64,000 nucleotides of DNA, taken from the NCBI RefSeq assembly GCF_020169515.1, contig NZ_JAHMHW010000001.1:372001-436000 (forward strand), written 5' to 3'. The DNA comes from Paenibacillus vietnamensis. Lineage in GTDB: Bacteria; Bacillota; Bacilli; Paenibacillales; Paenibacillaceae. Position numbers and translations under genes: made by a program. Each line of letters starts with the position of its first letter. Within the stretch, counting starts at the first letter, position 1. The notes below the pieces were generated by a model that was given only the letters and a program-made list of their open reading frames with translations, was not told the origin of the DNA and made no database searches. Below, piece after piece: positions 33,977 to 42,585 of this stretch.

Positions 33977-34270
33977 ATGGATTCAACCATGCGTTACTAT
34001 CATTGGCTGATCGGGATTGTGCTGGCAGCAGCCGTTCCGATGCTTATATATCGGGTCATGATCGGCCCTGTCTTTTTTGACGTCGTGAAAAGCAACTTGT
34101 TGCCGGCTCCAACGGATTTTCAGTATCATGATTCTTATTTCGTCGTCATCGACTTCCGTCTCTTTATAGTGCTTGCACTGCTGACCTTCCTGATCTATAT
34201 CGTAGGGGCCAGCCTAATCAGGCGACACAGACAGAGGAAGGGGGAGGGCAGCGCTCGGGAGACCGTCTAG
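33977..34270 (+). CDS. Small two-helix membrane protein
   Basis: 97 aa (or 93 from ATG 33989, which fits the GGATGG site better). Two hydrophobic helices (WLIGIVLAAAVPMLIYRVMI and LFIVLALLTFLIYIVGASLI) flank a conserved-looking loop DFQYHDSYFVVIDFR, and the C-terminus is strongly basic. The HDSYFVV element resembles HDTYYVVAHFH of cytochrome oxidase subunit I, but the protein is far too short. Function unknown. Confidence 0.6.
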   Translation: MDSTMRYYHWLIGIVLAAAVPMLIYRVMIGPVFFDVVKSNLLPAPTDFQYHDSYFVVIDFRLFIVLALLTFLIYIVGASLIRRHRQRKGEGSARETV

Positions 34271-34292
34271 CCATTGCCGTCCATTCCGCAAC

Positions 34293-34330
34293 AAAAAGCC
34301 AGAGGGGACAGTACTCCATCTGGTTTTTCT
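34293..34330 (+). terminator. Intrinsic terminator
   Basis: AAAAAGCCAGA pairs with TCTGGTTTTT; ends the small membrane gene. Confidence 0.7.
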
Positions 34331-34476
34331 TTTCTGGTTGAATTAAACTGCCGTTTAGTTTATGAAAATCAGCCGAACTTGAAAGGCCGGCTACTGCAAA
34401 TTAGCAAACGTATCAGATAGCTAATCCTCCTGCAGGCAAGCTTGTTATAAAACCTTTTTTTAAAGGAGTTTTTAAA

Positions 34477-34863
34477 TTGAGCGCTTTAACTAAAGAAGAA
34501 TTAATTGAGCGATTAAAGCAAGTTTTTGAAGAAAAAGGATTTAAAAAAAGCAAGACGACATGGAGAAAACTGACTGATGACCTTATATTGGTTTTAAATG
34601 TTCAGGGTTCTCAATGGAATGAGGATAATTTTTACATTAACGTAGGTGTGTACATTAAGGCTTTGGAATTAGAGCAAAATCCGACTGGAAATGTATGTCA
34701 TCTTAGAGATCGTATTGAGCAGAACCAGACATTTGAGTCGCTGGTTAAAGAGGTACTTGATTGGTTTGAAAAACATGGGGAAATCAAAAAGTTAAGGTTA
34801 CTAAATCAACAGAACAGTTTGCCGCTAATGACGATGGTCGTGGCAAAAAAAACACCTAAATGA
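34477..34863 (+). CDS. DUF4304-like protein
   Basis: TTG 34477 follows AAAGGAG at 8 bases. The 128-aa soluble product matches the DUF4304 pattern: a first helix (ELIERLKQVFEEKGFKK), TWRKLTDDLILVLNVQGSQW, then YINVGVYIKALE. Members of this family occur alone or as immunity-type proteins near toxin systems. Here it is 3.5 kb from an Rhs toxin and next to small membrane proteins, so an orphan immunity role is possible but unproven. Confidence 0.7.
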   Translation: MSALTKEELIERLKQVFEEKGFKKSKTTWRKLTDDLILVLNVQGSQWNEDNFYINVGVYIKALELEQNPTGNVCHLRDRIEQNQTFESLVKEVLDWFEKHGEIKKLRLLNQQNSLPLMTMVVAKKTPK

Positions 34864-34958
34864 ACCGGACTGATGGGCAACTTCTTAACTGGCGGTTTAC
34901 GTAATAAAGTGACATAGGAGTTGTTTATTTCTTTATACTTTTAAGGGAGGTGTACTTA

Positions 34959-35138
34959 GTGAACTACTCATTAAGAACAATGCTTGTCGGGTTAGCTTTA
35001 ATATTAGTAGGTATTTATATTCAAAATGGTGGTCCAGGTGATTTGAACGGAACTGACCCTTTTTTTGTTACTATTGGATTAATTCTTATGGTTGTAGGTT
35101 TCTTCAAAAAAATCATCAAACAAACATTCGATAAATAA
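34959..35138 (+). CDS. Small two-helix membrane protein, 59 aa
   Basis: GTG 34959 is chosen because GGGAGG lies 8 bases upstream. Two hydrophobic segments (MLVGLALILVGIYIQNG and FVTIGLILMVVGFF) are separated by a short polar loop (GPGDLNGTDP), and the tail is basic. No family recognised. Confidence 0.6.
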   Translation: MNYSLRTMLVGLALILVGIYIQNGGPGDLNGTDPFFVTIGLILMVVGFFKKIIKQTFDK

Positions 35139-35212
35139 AACAATCATTAGACATCACCATTATCTCCGTCCTACGGAACGTTAGTCAAACGACGCTATTG
35201 TACTTTTATTAG

Positions 35213-35255
35213 AAAACCGGATTTCCTTGTAAAGCAAAGGGTCCGTTTTTTTTAT
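35213..35255 (+). terminator. Intrinsic terminator
   Basis: AAAACCGGA...CCTT / AAGG..TCCGTTTTTTT, an imperfect stem followed by eight T. Confidence 0.65.
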
Positions 35256-35287
35256 GTGATGAATTACTTTTTTTGTGAAGACCTCGC

Positions 35288-35317
35288 TAAGATGAGTTTC
35301 ATAAAGTATGGTTTTTG
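35288..35317 (+). repeat. 30-bp direct repeat, copy 2
   Basis: Second copy of the 31411-31440 sequence (2 mismatches in 30). It is followed by about 110 bp of non-coding sequence and a terminator, as if the rest of a resolvase unit had been deleted. Confidence 0.8.
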
Positions 35318-35424
35318 GCACACAAATTCCCCCAAACCAAACGATCAATAACTTCAGTAAATACTGAGGAGTTCAAAGAAGGACTCTATACAAAGAAGCC
35401 GATTGAAGAATAGATAGACGATGA

Positions 35425-35460
35425 GACCGCATGGAGCTGGGCTCCATGCGGTCTTTTTTT
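35425..35460. terminator. Strong terminator
   Basis: GACCGCATGGAGC-tgg-GCTCCATGCGGTC, a perfect 13-bp stem, then seven T on the plus strand. It lies just 3' of the LysR gene on the opposite strand. Confidence 0.85.
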
Positions 35461-35469
35461 CTACTTTGA

Positions 35470-36402
35470 TTATCGTATTTCCAATCGAAGATCATTCGTC
35501 GTATTTTTCTTTGTCGGCGGCGAATGATGAATGCCGTCTTCATGAAAATAGTCTTCGATAAAGGCAAGAAACTTGCGTGCTGCCAGGGATAAATAGCGGT
35601 TCTCCGACCAGTAAATTCGATAGCTGCGATGGCATGCAGGGGACTCGATGCGCAGCAGCGTAAGGCCGGCCTGTTCGCCGCTCTTGCAGCCGAACAGAGC
35701 TACGCCCAGACCGGCGCGAACGAGGCTGACGATAGCGGCGGGTTCGTCTACTTGACAGACGAACTTCGGTGATATGCCGGCTTTCCGGAAAAAGGCTTCG
35801 TTCATCTTCTGCATGATGAACCCTTCCTTGTAACCGATAAACGGATCGTCGCCTACTTCGCTGAGATGAATCGAGCCGCGATTGGCGAAGCGGTGGTTGC
35901 GAGGGACAGCGAGATATACATCTTCCTTGAGGACGGTCTCGGAAGCCAATCCCGCTTGTTCAATAGGCATGGCCGTAAAACCGACATCGATGCTTCCGGC
36001 CTCCAGCATTCGGGCCATTTCCTCCGTCGCCGCTTGCGTAATTTGAATATTGACGTCCGGATAAAGCGCAAGAAAAGCGCTGAGCGGCTCCGATAACCGC
36101 TCCAGCGTCGTCATCGCGAGTCGAATACTGCCATACTGAAGGCCTCCCAGGTCAGACACTTCCCGTCGTCCCTCTTCGAGGAGCTCAAGCGCCGCATCCA
36201 CCTTTTCCAGAAAGGTTCTGCCGAGCGTATTCAACTTGATTTGCTTGCCGATACGGTCGAATAGCGGAACGCCCAAGTCCTCTTCCAGCCGAGCAATCGT
36301 CTTGCTAAGAGCGGGCTGCGCGATTCGAAGCTCTTGAGCGGCTTTCGTCATATGCTCCATTCGGGCCACCTTCTGAAAATACCGCAATTGCAATAATTCC
36401 AT
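35470..36402 (-). CDS. LysR-family transcriptional regulator
   Basis: 310 aa. The N-terminal winged helix-turn-helix (MELLQLRYFQKVARMEHMTK, AQPALSKTIARLEEDLGVPL) is canonical, and the periplasmic-binding-like effector domain follows (residues about 90-290). It is transcribed divergently from an MFS efflux gene 98 bp away. The usual arrangement is that the regulator controls its neighbour, so it probably governs the MFS and the quinone reductase gene behind it. The effector cannot be predicted. Confidence 0.9.
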   Translation of the reverse strand: MELLQLRYFQKVARMEHMTKAAQELRIAQPALSKTIARLEEDLGVPLFDRIGKQIKLNTLGRTFLEKVDAALELLEEGRREVSDLGGLQYGSIRLAMTTLERLSEPLSAFLALYPDVNIQITQAATEEMARMLEAGSIDVGFTAMPIEQAGLASETVLKEDVYLAVPRNHRFANRGSIHLSEVGDDPFIGYKEGFIMQKMNEAFFRKAGISPKFVCQVDEPAAIVSLVRAGLGVALFGCKSGEQAGLTLLRIESPACHRSYRIYWSENRYLSLAARKFLAFIEDYFHEDGIHHSPPTKKNTTNDLRLEIR

Positions 36403-36500
36403 GGCTTATCCTCCTCTTATATACTTTATGGAATAAGTTATATGTTCAAAGATGTATTTTTATTTATTGATTATCGGTTATAAAATAGCATTGCGCAAGC

Positions 36501-37937
36501 ATGAATATGTCATGTTTTTCCGGAAAAATAAGCTTGTGCAAGGGAAAGAGGGCTGGAGAAGTGGACATACCGGTTAAGAAGCGGCAAGGGGAAACAATCA
36601 TATACATTCTCGCGTTTACGCTGGTCATCTCTGTCATGAGCGCAACGATGTTCAACATTGTATTACCCGATATCGCCGAACAGTTTCAGCTATCCATCGT
36701 TCAAGTCAGTTGGGTGACATCAGGTTATTTGCTGGTCTATGCGATCGGGACCGTTATCTACGGAAAGCTGGCGGATACGTTTAAGCTGAAAAACGTATTG
36801 TCGTTTGGTCTTGCTTTGTTGGCGCTTGGCTCCATGTTCGGTTTGTTCGCTGGGGCCTACTGGATGGTTCTGCTCGGTAGGGTTTTACAAGCTGCGGGAG
36901 CGGCAGTCATTCCGGCCGTGGCAAGCATCATTCCTATACGTTATTATCCGGAAGAACATCGCGGTCGGGCTCTTGGCATAGCAATGACCGGGATGTCGAT
37001 TGGCAGCGCGCTTGGTCCTGTCGTTGCCGCCCTTGTCGTCAGCTCCCTTCATTGGCGATGGCTGTTTTTCATGCCGGTTCTGACATTAATCGCGTTGCCG
37101 TATTATCGAAGGTTTCTGGAGGATGAGGGAGGGAAATCCGATCGCCTCGATTGGCTCGGAGGCGGGCTGTTCGTAGGAGCGGCCGCATTGCTGTTGCTTG
37201 CGATTACGTATGAAGCTTGGATAGCGGTAATGGGCTGTTTCGTTTTGTTTGTCATGTTCGTTCTGCGAATCCGCTGCGCAGCTGAGCCTTTTGTTCCCGT
37301 GGGCTTGATTCGCAATAAAGGGTATTCGATAGGGTTAACGTTAGCCTTTTTAGCAACGGGCATCGGGTATTCGCTTTATTTTTTAACTCCGCAGCTATTG
37401 AACCAGGTCCATCATTTGGACTCCGGTATGACGGGTTACGTTATGGTGCCGGCCGCCGTGACGGCTGCGATTTTGGGAAGGAGGGGCGGGAGGCTGGCAG
37501 ATGTGAAAGGAATACCGTTTCTTTTTGTCTCCGCTTCCGCCCTGCTGCTGCTCTGCTTTGCCTTTATGTCTTCATTCGCGGAGCAATCACCGGCAATGAT
37601 CGCTGGTTTGCTGATTTTCGGCGTCGTGGGGCAGTCGTTCCTCTACATGGCTTTGTCTAACCAAGTATCCCGAACGCTGCCGAAGGAGCAAGTTGGCGTT
37701 GGAATGGGATTGCTGGCCATGTCGAATTTTTTGGCTGGCGCCGTCTCCGCAAGCTTATACGGGAAAATCGTAGATCAAGGATCCGGTATACGATGGAATC
37801 CGTTGATTTCCGACCCGAGCGCATTCGTTTACAGCAATCTCTATCTCGTGCTTGGGATTATGCATGTTTTCATTTTATTGTTTTATTGGTCTAAGTTCGG
37901 CAGAGCGGTACGGGATCGTATAACGGTCAAAAGTTGA
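36501..37937 (+). CDS. MFS efflux transporter, DHA2/TetL-like
   Basis: Up to 478 aa with about 14 predicted membrane helices. Drug:H+ antiporter features are visible: NIVLPDIAEQF in helix 1, YGKLADTFKLKNVL (motif A region), GRVLQAAGAAVIPAVASIIP, and GMSIGSALGPVVAALV (antiporter motif C region). The start is uncertain: ATG 36501 has no good binding site, and GTG 36561 would begin just before the first helix. It is divergent from the LysR gene, and the quinone reductase gene follows 37 bp downstream. Substrate unknown. Confidence 0.85.
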   Translation: MNMSCFSGKISLCKGKRAGEVDIPVKKRQGETIIYILAFTLVISVMSATMFNIVLPDIAEQFQLSIVQVSWVTSGYLLVYAIGTVIYGKLADTFKLKNVLSFGLALLALGSMFGLFAGAYWMVLLGRVLQAAGAAVIPAVASIIPIRYYPEEHRGRALGIAMTGMSIGSALGPVVAALVVSSLHWRWLFFMPVLTLIALPYYRRFLEDEGGKSDRLDWLGGGLFVGAAALLLLAITYEAWIAVMGCFVLFVMFVLRIRCAAEPFVPVGLIRNKGYSIGLTLAFLATGIGYSLYFLTPQLLNQVHHLDSGMTGYVMVPAAVTAAILGRRGGRLADVKGIPFLFVSASALLLLCFAFMSSFAEQSPAMIAGLLIFGVVGQSFLYMALSNQVSRTLPKEQVGVGMGLLAMSNFLAGAVSASLYGKIVDQGSGIRWNPLISDPSAFVYSNLYLVLGIMHVFILLFYWSKFGRAVRDRITVKS

Positions 37938-37974
37938 CCGTTATCTAATATTTCATTTCAAGGAGGAGATAGGG

Positions 37975-38889
37975 ATGAGAGCAGCAGCGTTTAATCGTTA
38001 CGGCGGGCCGGAAGTCATGAGGGTGTTGACGTTTCCGGATCCGCAGGCCGGCCCCGGAAAAGTGAGGGTTCGCGTCAAAACGGCCGGCGTGCAGCATTAC
38101 GATTGCAGCGTGCGCGGCGGTTGGACACCGCATGGGGTGACGGTTCAATTGCCGCAAATTCCGGGAAACGAGTTCGCGGGCATCGTGGATCAGGTAGGGG
38201 ATGGCGTGACTGGATTTGCGGTGGGCACCGAGGTGCTCGGTTTCGCAACGTTAAATTGTTATGCCGAATACGTCGTTGTCGGATCGGATCAGATCGTTAA
38301 GAAACCCGCGGATATGTCTTGGGAAGTGGCGGGCGGATTGACGGGGAACGGGCAAGGCGCTTATATCGCACTTCGGGCCATCGGTGTCGAACAGGGAGAT
38401 ACGATTCTGATCCATGGCGCTGCCGGTTCGCTCGGCGCTTATGCCGTGCAGCTTGCGAAGCTGTGGGGAGCCAAGACGGTTATCGGAACGGCAAGCGAGA
38501 ACAATCACGAGTATATTCGTTCACTAGGAGCCATTCCGGTCACATACGGAGATGGACTTGTCGATAGAGTGCGCGCGCTCGCTCCGGATGGCGTCGACGC
38601 GGCATTCGATACGGCCGGTGCCGAGGGCGTCCGGGCATCGGTCCAATTGGTAGAGGATAGAAGGAGAATCTGTACGTTCGTCGCTTACGACCTCATTGAC
38701 GAGCTTGGCATCCCGGCTGTCCGCGGCGTTCGATCTGCTGCCAGGCTCGCCGAGCTTGCCGAGCTTCATGCCAGCGGGAAGCTGCGAACGACGATACGCC
38801 AGACGTTTCCGCTCGAACAGGCAGAAGCGGCGCACCGGTTGATCGAGACCAGGCACGGTCGAGGTAAAATCGTTCTTACTTTAGATTAA
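37975..38889 (+). CDS. Zinc-independent alcohol dehydrogenase / quinone reductase
   Basis: 304 aa of the medium-chain dehydrogenase superfamily, quinone oxidoreductase branch. A GroES-like domain (IPGNEFAGIVDQVGDGVTGF) precedes a Rossmann domain with the NADP(H)-binding GAAGSLGAYAVQLAKLWGA near 142-160. The catalytic-zinc cysteines and lobe-zinc Cys cluster of zinc ADHs are absent. AAGGAGGAGATAGGG precedes ATG 37975. It probably forms an operon with the MFS gene; such enzymes reduce quinones or reactive enones, fitting a detoxification unit. Confidence 0.85.
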   Translation: MRAAAFNRYGGPEVMRVLTFPDPQAGPGKVRVRVKTAGVQHYDCSVRGGWTPHGVTVQLPQIPGNEFAGIVDQVGDGVTGFAVGTEVLGFATLNCYAEYVVVGSDQIVKKPADMSWEVAGGLTGNGQGAYIALRAIGVEQGDTILIHGAAGSLGAYAVQLAKLWGAKTVIGTASENNHEYIRSLGAIPVTYGDGLVDRVRALAPDGVDAAFDTAGAEGVRASVQLVEDRRRICTFVAYDLIDELGIPAVRGVRSAARLAELAELHASGKLRTTIRQTFPLEQAEAAHRLIETRHGRGKIVLTLD

Positions 38890-38962
38890 CTACATGGATG
38901 GTCTTGAAGGTGAAGGTTCTGGAAATTTATTTATTGCGCACTTGTGTCCCGTTGTAAAAAGG

Positions 38963-38989
38963 TGCAGTTCACGGTGACCTGCTCTTTTT
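38963..38989 (+). terminator. Probable terminator
   Basis: GCAG-t-TCA-cgg-TGA-c-CTGC followed by TCTTTTT; a modest stem ending the MFS-reductase operon. Confidence 0.5.
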
Positions 38990-39045
38990 ATTATGCTCTT
39001 CCCTCCATAGGCTCAGAATCGCTGATGATCATTTAGGGTCATGGT

Positions 39046-39081
39046 GTAAATTGGAATTGAATATAATGAGTACCAATTTAC
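39046..39081. promoter_or_regulatory. Inverted repeat around a -10 element
   Basis: GTAAATTGG (39046-39054) and CCAATTTAC (39073-39081) form a perfect 9-bp inverted repeat spanning TATAAT (39062-39067), just upstream of the GMC oxidoreductase. A likely operator; the binding protein is unknown. Confidence 0.5.
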
Positions 39082-39104
39082 TTAGAAAAAGGTTGTGAGC
39101 ATTC

Positions 39105-40754
39105 TTGAGAATTCGCATTGCCGCAAGTGGAGATACGCTCCGTTTAATTGCTCGATCCGACAACGTGGATGTTTCCGCACTGATTGCCTTGAATCCGCAT
39201 ATTTCCGACCCGGACGCAAACGTGGGCGGAGCGCAAGTACAACTGCCTTCTTCGCATCAAATCGCACGGAGCTTCAGTACAAGAGGCCATGCCTCGCGTT
39301 CTTACGAAAGGAATGACGTACCGGAGTGGATTCCCCTTACTCCGCTCGAAAGGATGACGGAGAACGAATACGATGTCGTGATCATCGGCAGCGGTGCCGG
39401 GGGAGCGGCTGTCACCTGGCGGTTATGCGAGCGTTGGCGCGATAAGGGCAAACGCGTCGCCGTCGTGGAAAAAGGAGGACTCCTCCTGCCTACGCAAGTC
39501 CGCAATCTCCCGACGATGCATCATTCACGTCTGATGGATTATTTTCATTACGTGTCAGAACCCGTATCCGGTTCCGCTACGGAGTTCTCCGGGGCTAGAC
39601 AACTCTTCGCCTTGGGTGGAAAGACGCTGTTTTGGGATACGGTCAGCTCGCGGTTGGATTTGCCCCTGCTTCCGGAGTGGCCCGTACCAAGGCATGAGAT
39701 GGACACGTATTACGAGATCGCCGAACGGATCATGAAGGTGACGAAAGAATATACGGAAGGCGCAGCCTTATCGGATAACTTGCTTAGCCGGCTGCATCAC
39801 GGAGGGTTTCCCGAGGCGACGAGATTACCTCTTGCCATCGCGCTTAATCCGACCAGGCTCGGCGCCATTCACTCTGACGTTTGTTTCAGTTCGATCTCTT
39901 TGCTTGCGAAAGCTTTGCATACCTGTCCTTTTGATTTGACCGTTCGTACCTGCGCCATGCAAGTGTTGACCGACAGCGGGAAAGTTCGCGGCGTAAAGGT
40001 GATGTCTTCGGATAAGCGTCCCTATTTACTGAAAGCGAAAAATGTCGTGATGTCTGCAAGTACGTTCGAGACGCCTCGTCTGCTGCTTCATTCAGGAATC
40101 CAAAACCGTGCGCTCGGCCGGTATCTTACCAATCAACCTTTTATGCTTGCCACAGGAAGATTGGACCGAAGTGAGTTTCCCGAGCGTATCGGGACACTGG
40201 CCGTATACCTCCGTCCCACGAAAGATAGGCCTTACCAAGTGCGTCTGACGGGACCAGGAGACTTTTGGCATTCGGGCCATGCTGAGCCGCCGCTCAGGGA
40301 TGAATTGGACTTCAATCTCCTTTTATTCGGAAAGACAGAACCGTGTTATGACAATCGGATTGTGCTGCATCCGGACATAACGGATGAATTCGGGATGCCC
40401 GAATTGAAGGTTCATTTTTCATATCATGAAGCCGACCATGCCGTCATTCATCAGATGGCACAAGGCGCGAAGCAGATTGCCGCTGCCTGTGGAATGCGTC
40501 TGGTGGAACAGGAAGACGGTCAAATGGTCAGCCTGATGCCGCCAGGGGTGTTGCATCATGATTCCGGAACATGCCGCATGGGCGTCGATCCATCTACTTC
40601 GGTCACCGACCTGTATGGGCAAGTTCATGGGATTTCCGGATTGTACGTGGCGGATAAAAGCGTCTTGCCTTACATCGGGGCCGGTAATCCGACACTCACG
40701 ACCGTTGCCCTTGCCATTCGATCAGCAGATCATCTGATTCGCACCTCGGAATGA
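39105..40754 (+). CDS. LysM-like domain fused to a GMC-family oxidoreductase
   Basis: 549 aa, TTG start. Residues about 1-50 resemble a LysM motif (IAASGDTLRLIARSDNVDVS, ALIALNPHISDPDANVG), with no signal peptide. From about 86 comes a GMC flavoprotein: the FAD-binding VVIIGSGAGGAAVTWRL, LFALGGKTLFW, and a C-terminal catalytic region LHHDSGTCRMG followed by AGNPTLTTVALAIRSAD. Such enzymes oxidise sugars or alcohols with FAD. The N-terminal LysM-like part would be unusual on a cytoplasmic enzyme. An inverted repeat overlaps the promoter, and a bidirectional terminator follows. Confidence 0.8.
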   Translation: MRIRIAASGDTLRLIARSDNVDVSALIALNPHISDPDANVGGAQVQLPSSHQIARSFSTRGHASRSYERNDVPEWIPLTPLERMTENEYDVVIIGSGAGGAAVTWRLCERWRDKGKRVAVVEKGGLLLPTQVRNLPTMHHSRLMDYFHYVSEPVSGSATEFSGARQLFALGGKTLFWDTVSSRLDLPLLPEWPVPRHEMDTYYEIAERIMKVTKEYTEGAALSDNLLSRLHHGGFPEATRLPLAIALNPTRLGAIHSDVCFSSISLLAKALHTCPFDLTVRTCAMQVLTDSGKVRGVKVMSSDKRPYLLKAKNVVMSASTFETPRLLLHSGIQNRALGRYLTNQPFMLATGRLDRSEFPERIGTLAVYLRPTKDRPYQVRLTGPGDFWHSGHAEPPLRDELDFNLLLFGKTEPCYDNRIVLHPDITDEFGMPELKVHFSYHEADHAVIHQMAQGAKQIAAACGMRLVEQEDGQMVSLMPPGVLHHDSGTCRMGVDPSTSVTDLYGQVHGISGLYVADKSVLPYIGAGNPTLTTVALAIRSADHLIRTSE

Positions 40755-40902
40755 GCCGCGCATCAGGATAGAATTACACTGACAGCTGCACAAGTTGACG
40801 AAGGGTAAAAACATCTTTCCAGTAGCAAGGTACTGCTCAAAATGCTGTATTTGTCCATCATGAACATTGTACGGAATAATCGGATGACAAAAATTTCAAA
40901 TG

Positions 40903-40944
40903 AAACAAAGTTCCCCTTCATTTAGTTGAGGGGAACTTTGTTTT
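40903..40944. terminator. Bidirectional terminator
   Basis: AAACAAAGTTCCCCTTCA pairs with TTGAGGGGAACTTTGTTTT between convergent genes. Confidence 0.85.
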
Positions 40945-40958
40945 ATCTGTCATGTAAA

Positions 40959-42398
40959 TTAGTTTAATGGATTCATTCGTGAGCTTTCCTTTTTGAAGAA
41001 TGCCCGTTTTCGAGCAGCTTGGCGTACCGGAAGAAAGCAAAGCAGCGTCACAGCAAGGGCTGCTGCAATAAATACGACCGATCCCAAAATGGTGTCCGAT
41101 ACAGCATGAGCAAATTGCACCGTTGAAGGTTGATCCGTTCGGATAGAACCATCAAATATGGTGATGAGGATAGCTAACCCTAATGATGAACCGCTTTGAT
41201 GAGCGACATTAATGAGACCCGAGGCTGCGCCGGCATCGTGAGAATCCACACCTGTGAGACCGAAAGCGGTGAGCGGTTGGAAAACCATTCCGGAACCAAT
41301 GCCCATAATAGTTAAAAGGATGAACATTTGCGGAAAAAACGGAGCTTGCAAGGTGACGATTGTGCTCAACGAGAATGTACCAACGATTGCGAGCAGCAAA
41401 CCGGCTATCAGGACTTTTACATTTCCAAAACGGTACACCAACCGATGCATCAGGAACATCAACCCGAACTGGGCGCCTGTAAATGGCAGGAAGGCTAAAC
41501 CAGCTTCAAATGAGCTGAAACCGAGGACATTTTGCAAATATTGAGGGATAAAGAAAAAAAGTGAAAAATTTCCGCCCACCATCAGGAACCTTCCAAGATA
41601 AGCACCGGACCGTTGTCGGCTCGCAAACAAACGGAGCGGGATGATCGGCTCGGCCGCTTGTGTTTCTATTAGAACGAATGCCGATAACAAAACAATCCCG
41701 GCTGCAAGCGGAATCCATGTTTCAGGTTTCCCCCAGCCGTGTTCCGCAGCTTGAACAAAACCATATACGAGCGAAGTCATGCCGATTACGGATGTCATCG
41801 CACCCCAAAGATCAAAACGTCCGATCCTTGTACCTGTTTTCTGTATGAACTTCTGTACCAAATAGAGCAAAGCAATCCCAATCGGTACATTGATAAACAT
41901 CCCGACGCGCCATGAAATAAAATCGGTGAAAAATCCGCCTAGGATAAGACCGATACTGCCGCCTGCAGCCGAAACCGCACTGTACATCGCAATCGCTCTT
42001 GAACGTTCCTTCGCTTCTACAAAGCACGCCGACAGCAAGGCCAGCGCAGCAGGGGTTGCCAATGCAGCCGCAAAGCCTTGGAATGCACGGGAAACAAGCA
42101 ATAATTCGGCTGTCGGTGCCAAGCCGGCCAGCAAAGAAGTTAGCGAAAATAATCCAATGCCAATACCAAGCATTTTTCTGCGTCCCAAAAGATCCCCTGC
42201 ACGGGCGCCAAGCAGCAAGAAACCGCCAAACGCCAAAATATAACTGTTGTGAACCCAGGTCAAGCTGGTTGTCGACATATGAAGCGAACGGCCGATTTGT
42301 GGCATTGCCGTTACCATAATCGAGGCGTCAAGCACAACAAGAAGCTGGCAGGCGATAATAATGGTTAAAATGATCCATTTTGGCTGTTGCATAATCAT
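40959..42398 (-). CDS. MFS multidrug efflux transporter, DHA2 (EmrB/QacA-like)
   Basis: 479 aa with about 14 predicted helices. Helix 1 carries LDASIMVTAMPQIG, the DHA2 version of motif D1; LLLGARAGDLLGRRK is motif A; GGSIGLILGGFFTDFISWRV is motif C. AAGGAAAGGAAC precedes ATG 42398. It is divergent from an AraC-type regulator gene starting 187 bp away, which is likely its controller. Expected to export toxic hydrophobic compounds by proton antiport. Confidence 0.9.
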   Translation of the reverse strand: MIMQQPKWIILTIIIACQLLVVLDASIMVTAMPQIGRSLHMSTTSLTWVHNSYILAFGGFLLLGARAGDLLGRRKMLGIGIGLFSLTSLLAGLAPTAELLLVSRAFQGFAAALATPAALALLSACFVEAKERSRAIAMYSAVSAAGGSIGLILGGFFTDFISWRVGMFINVPIGIALLYLVQKFIQKTGTRIGRFDLWGAMTSVIGMTSLVYGFVQAAEHGWGKPETWIPLAAGIVLLSAFVLIETQAAEPIIPLRLFASRQRSGAYLGRFLMVGGNFSLFFFIPQYLQNVLGFSSFEAGLAFLPFTGAQFGLMFLMHRLVYRFGNVKVLIAGLLLAIVGTFSLSTIVTLQAPFFPQMFILLTIMGIGSGMVFQPLTAFGLTGVDSHDAGAASGLINVAHQSGSSLGLAILITIFDGSIRTDQPSTVQFAHAVSDTILGSVVFIAAALAVTLLCFLPVRQAARKRAFFKKESSRMNPLN

Positions 42399-42585
42399 GT
42401 TCCTTTCCTTATCCCAAGATAGGGTTTCTGAAAAATATTATGAATGGTATCGGATAAAGGAAGTAGACCGTTCCTGCTTGAAAATTGCCTAAAGCTGCAA
42501 GATGATGTTTTTTTTATTTTGTTCCTTTGCTTGGCAATCTTTTTGTATGCCTTTATAATTTAGATAAGAATGGGGGATGGAATCA

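Noticed and set aside
35288..35460. A complete second resolvase gene after the 30-bp repeat
   Set aside because: Only the repeat and a terminator are recognisable; no RVS catalytic motif or HTH could be read in any frame.
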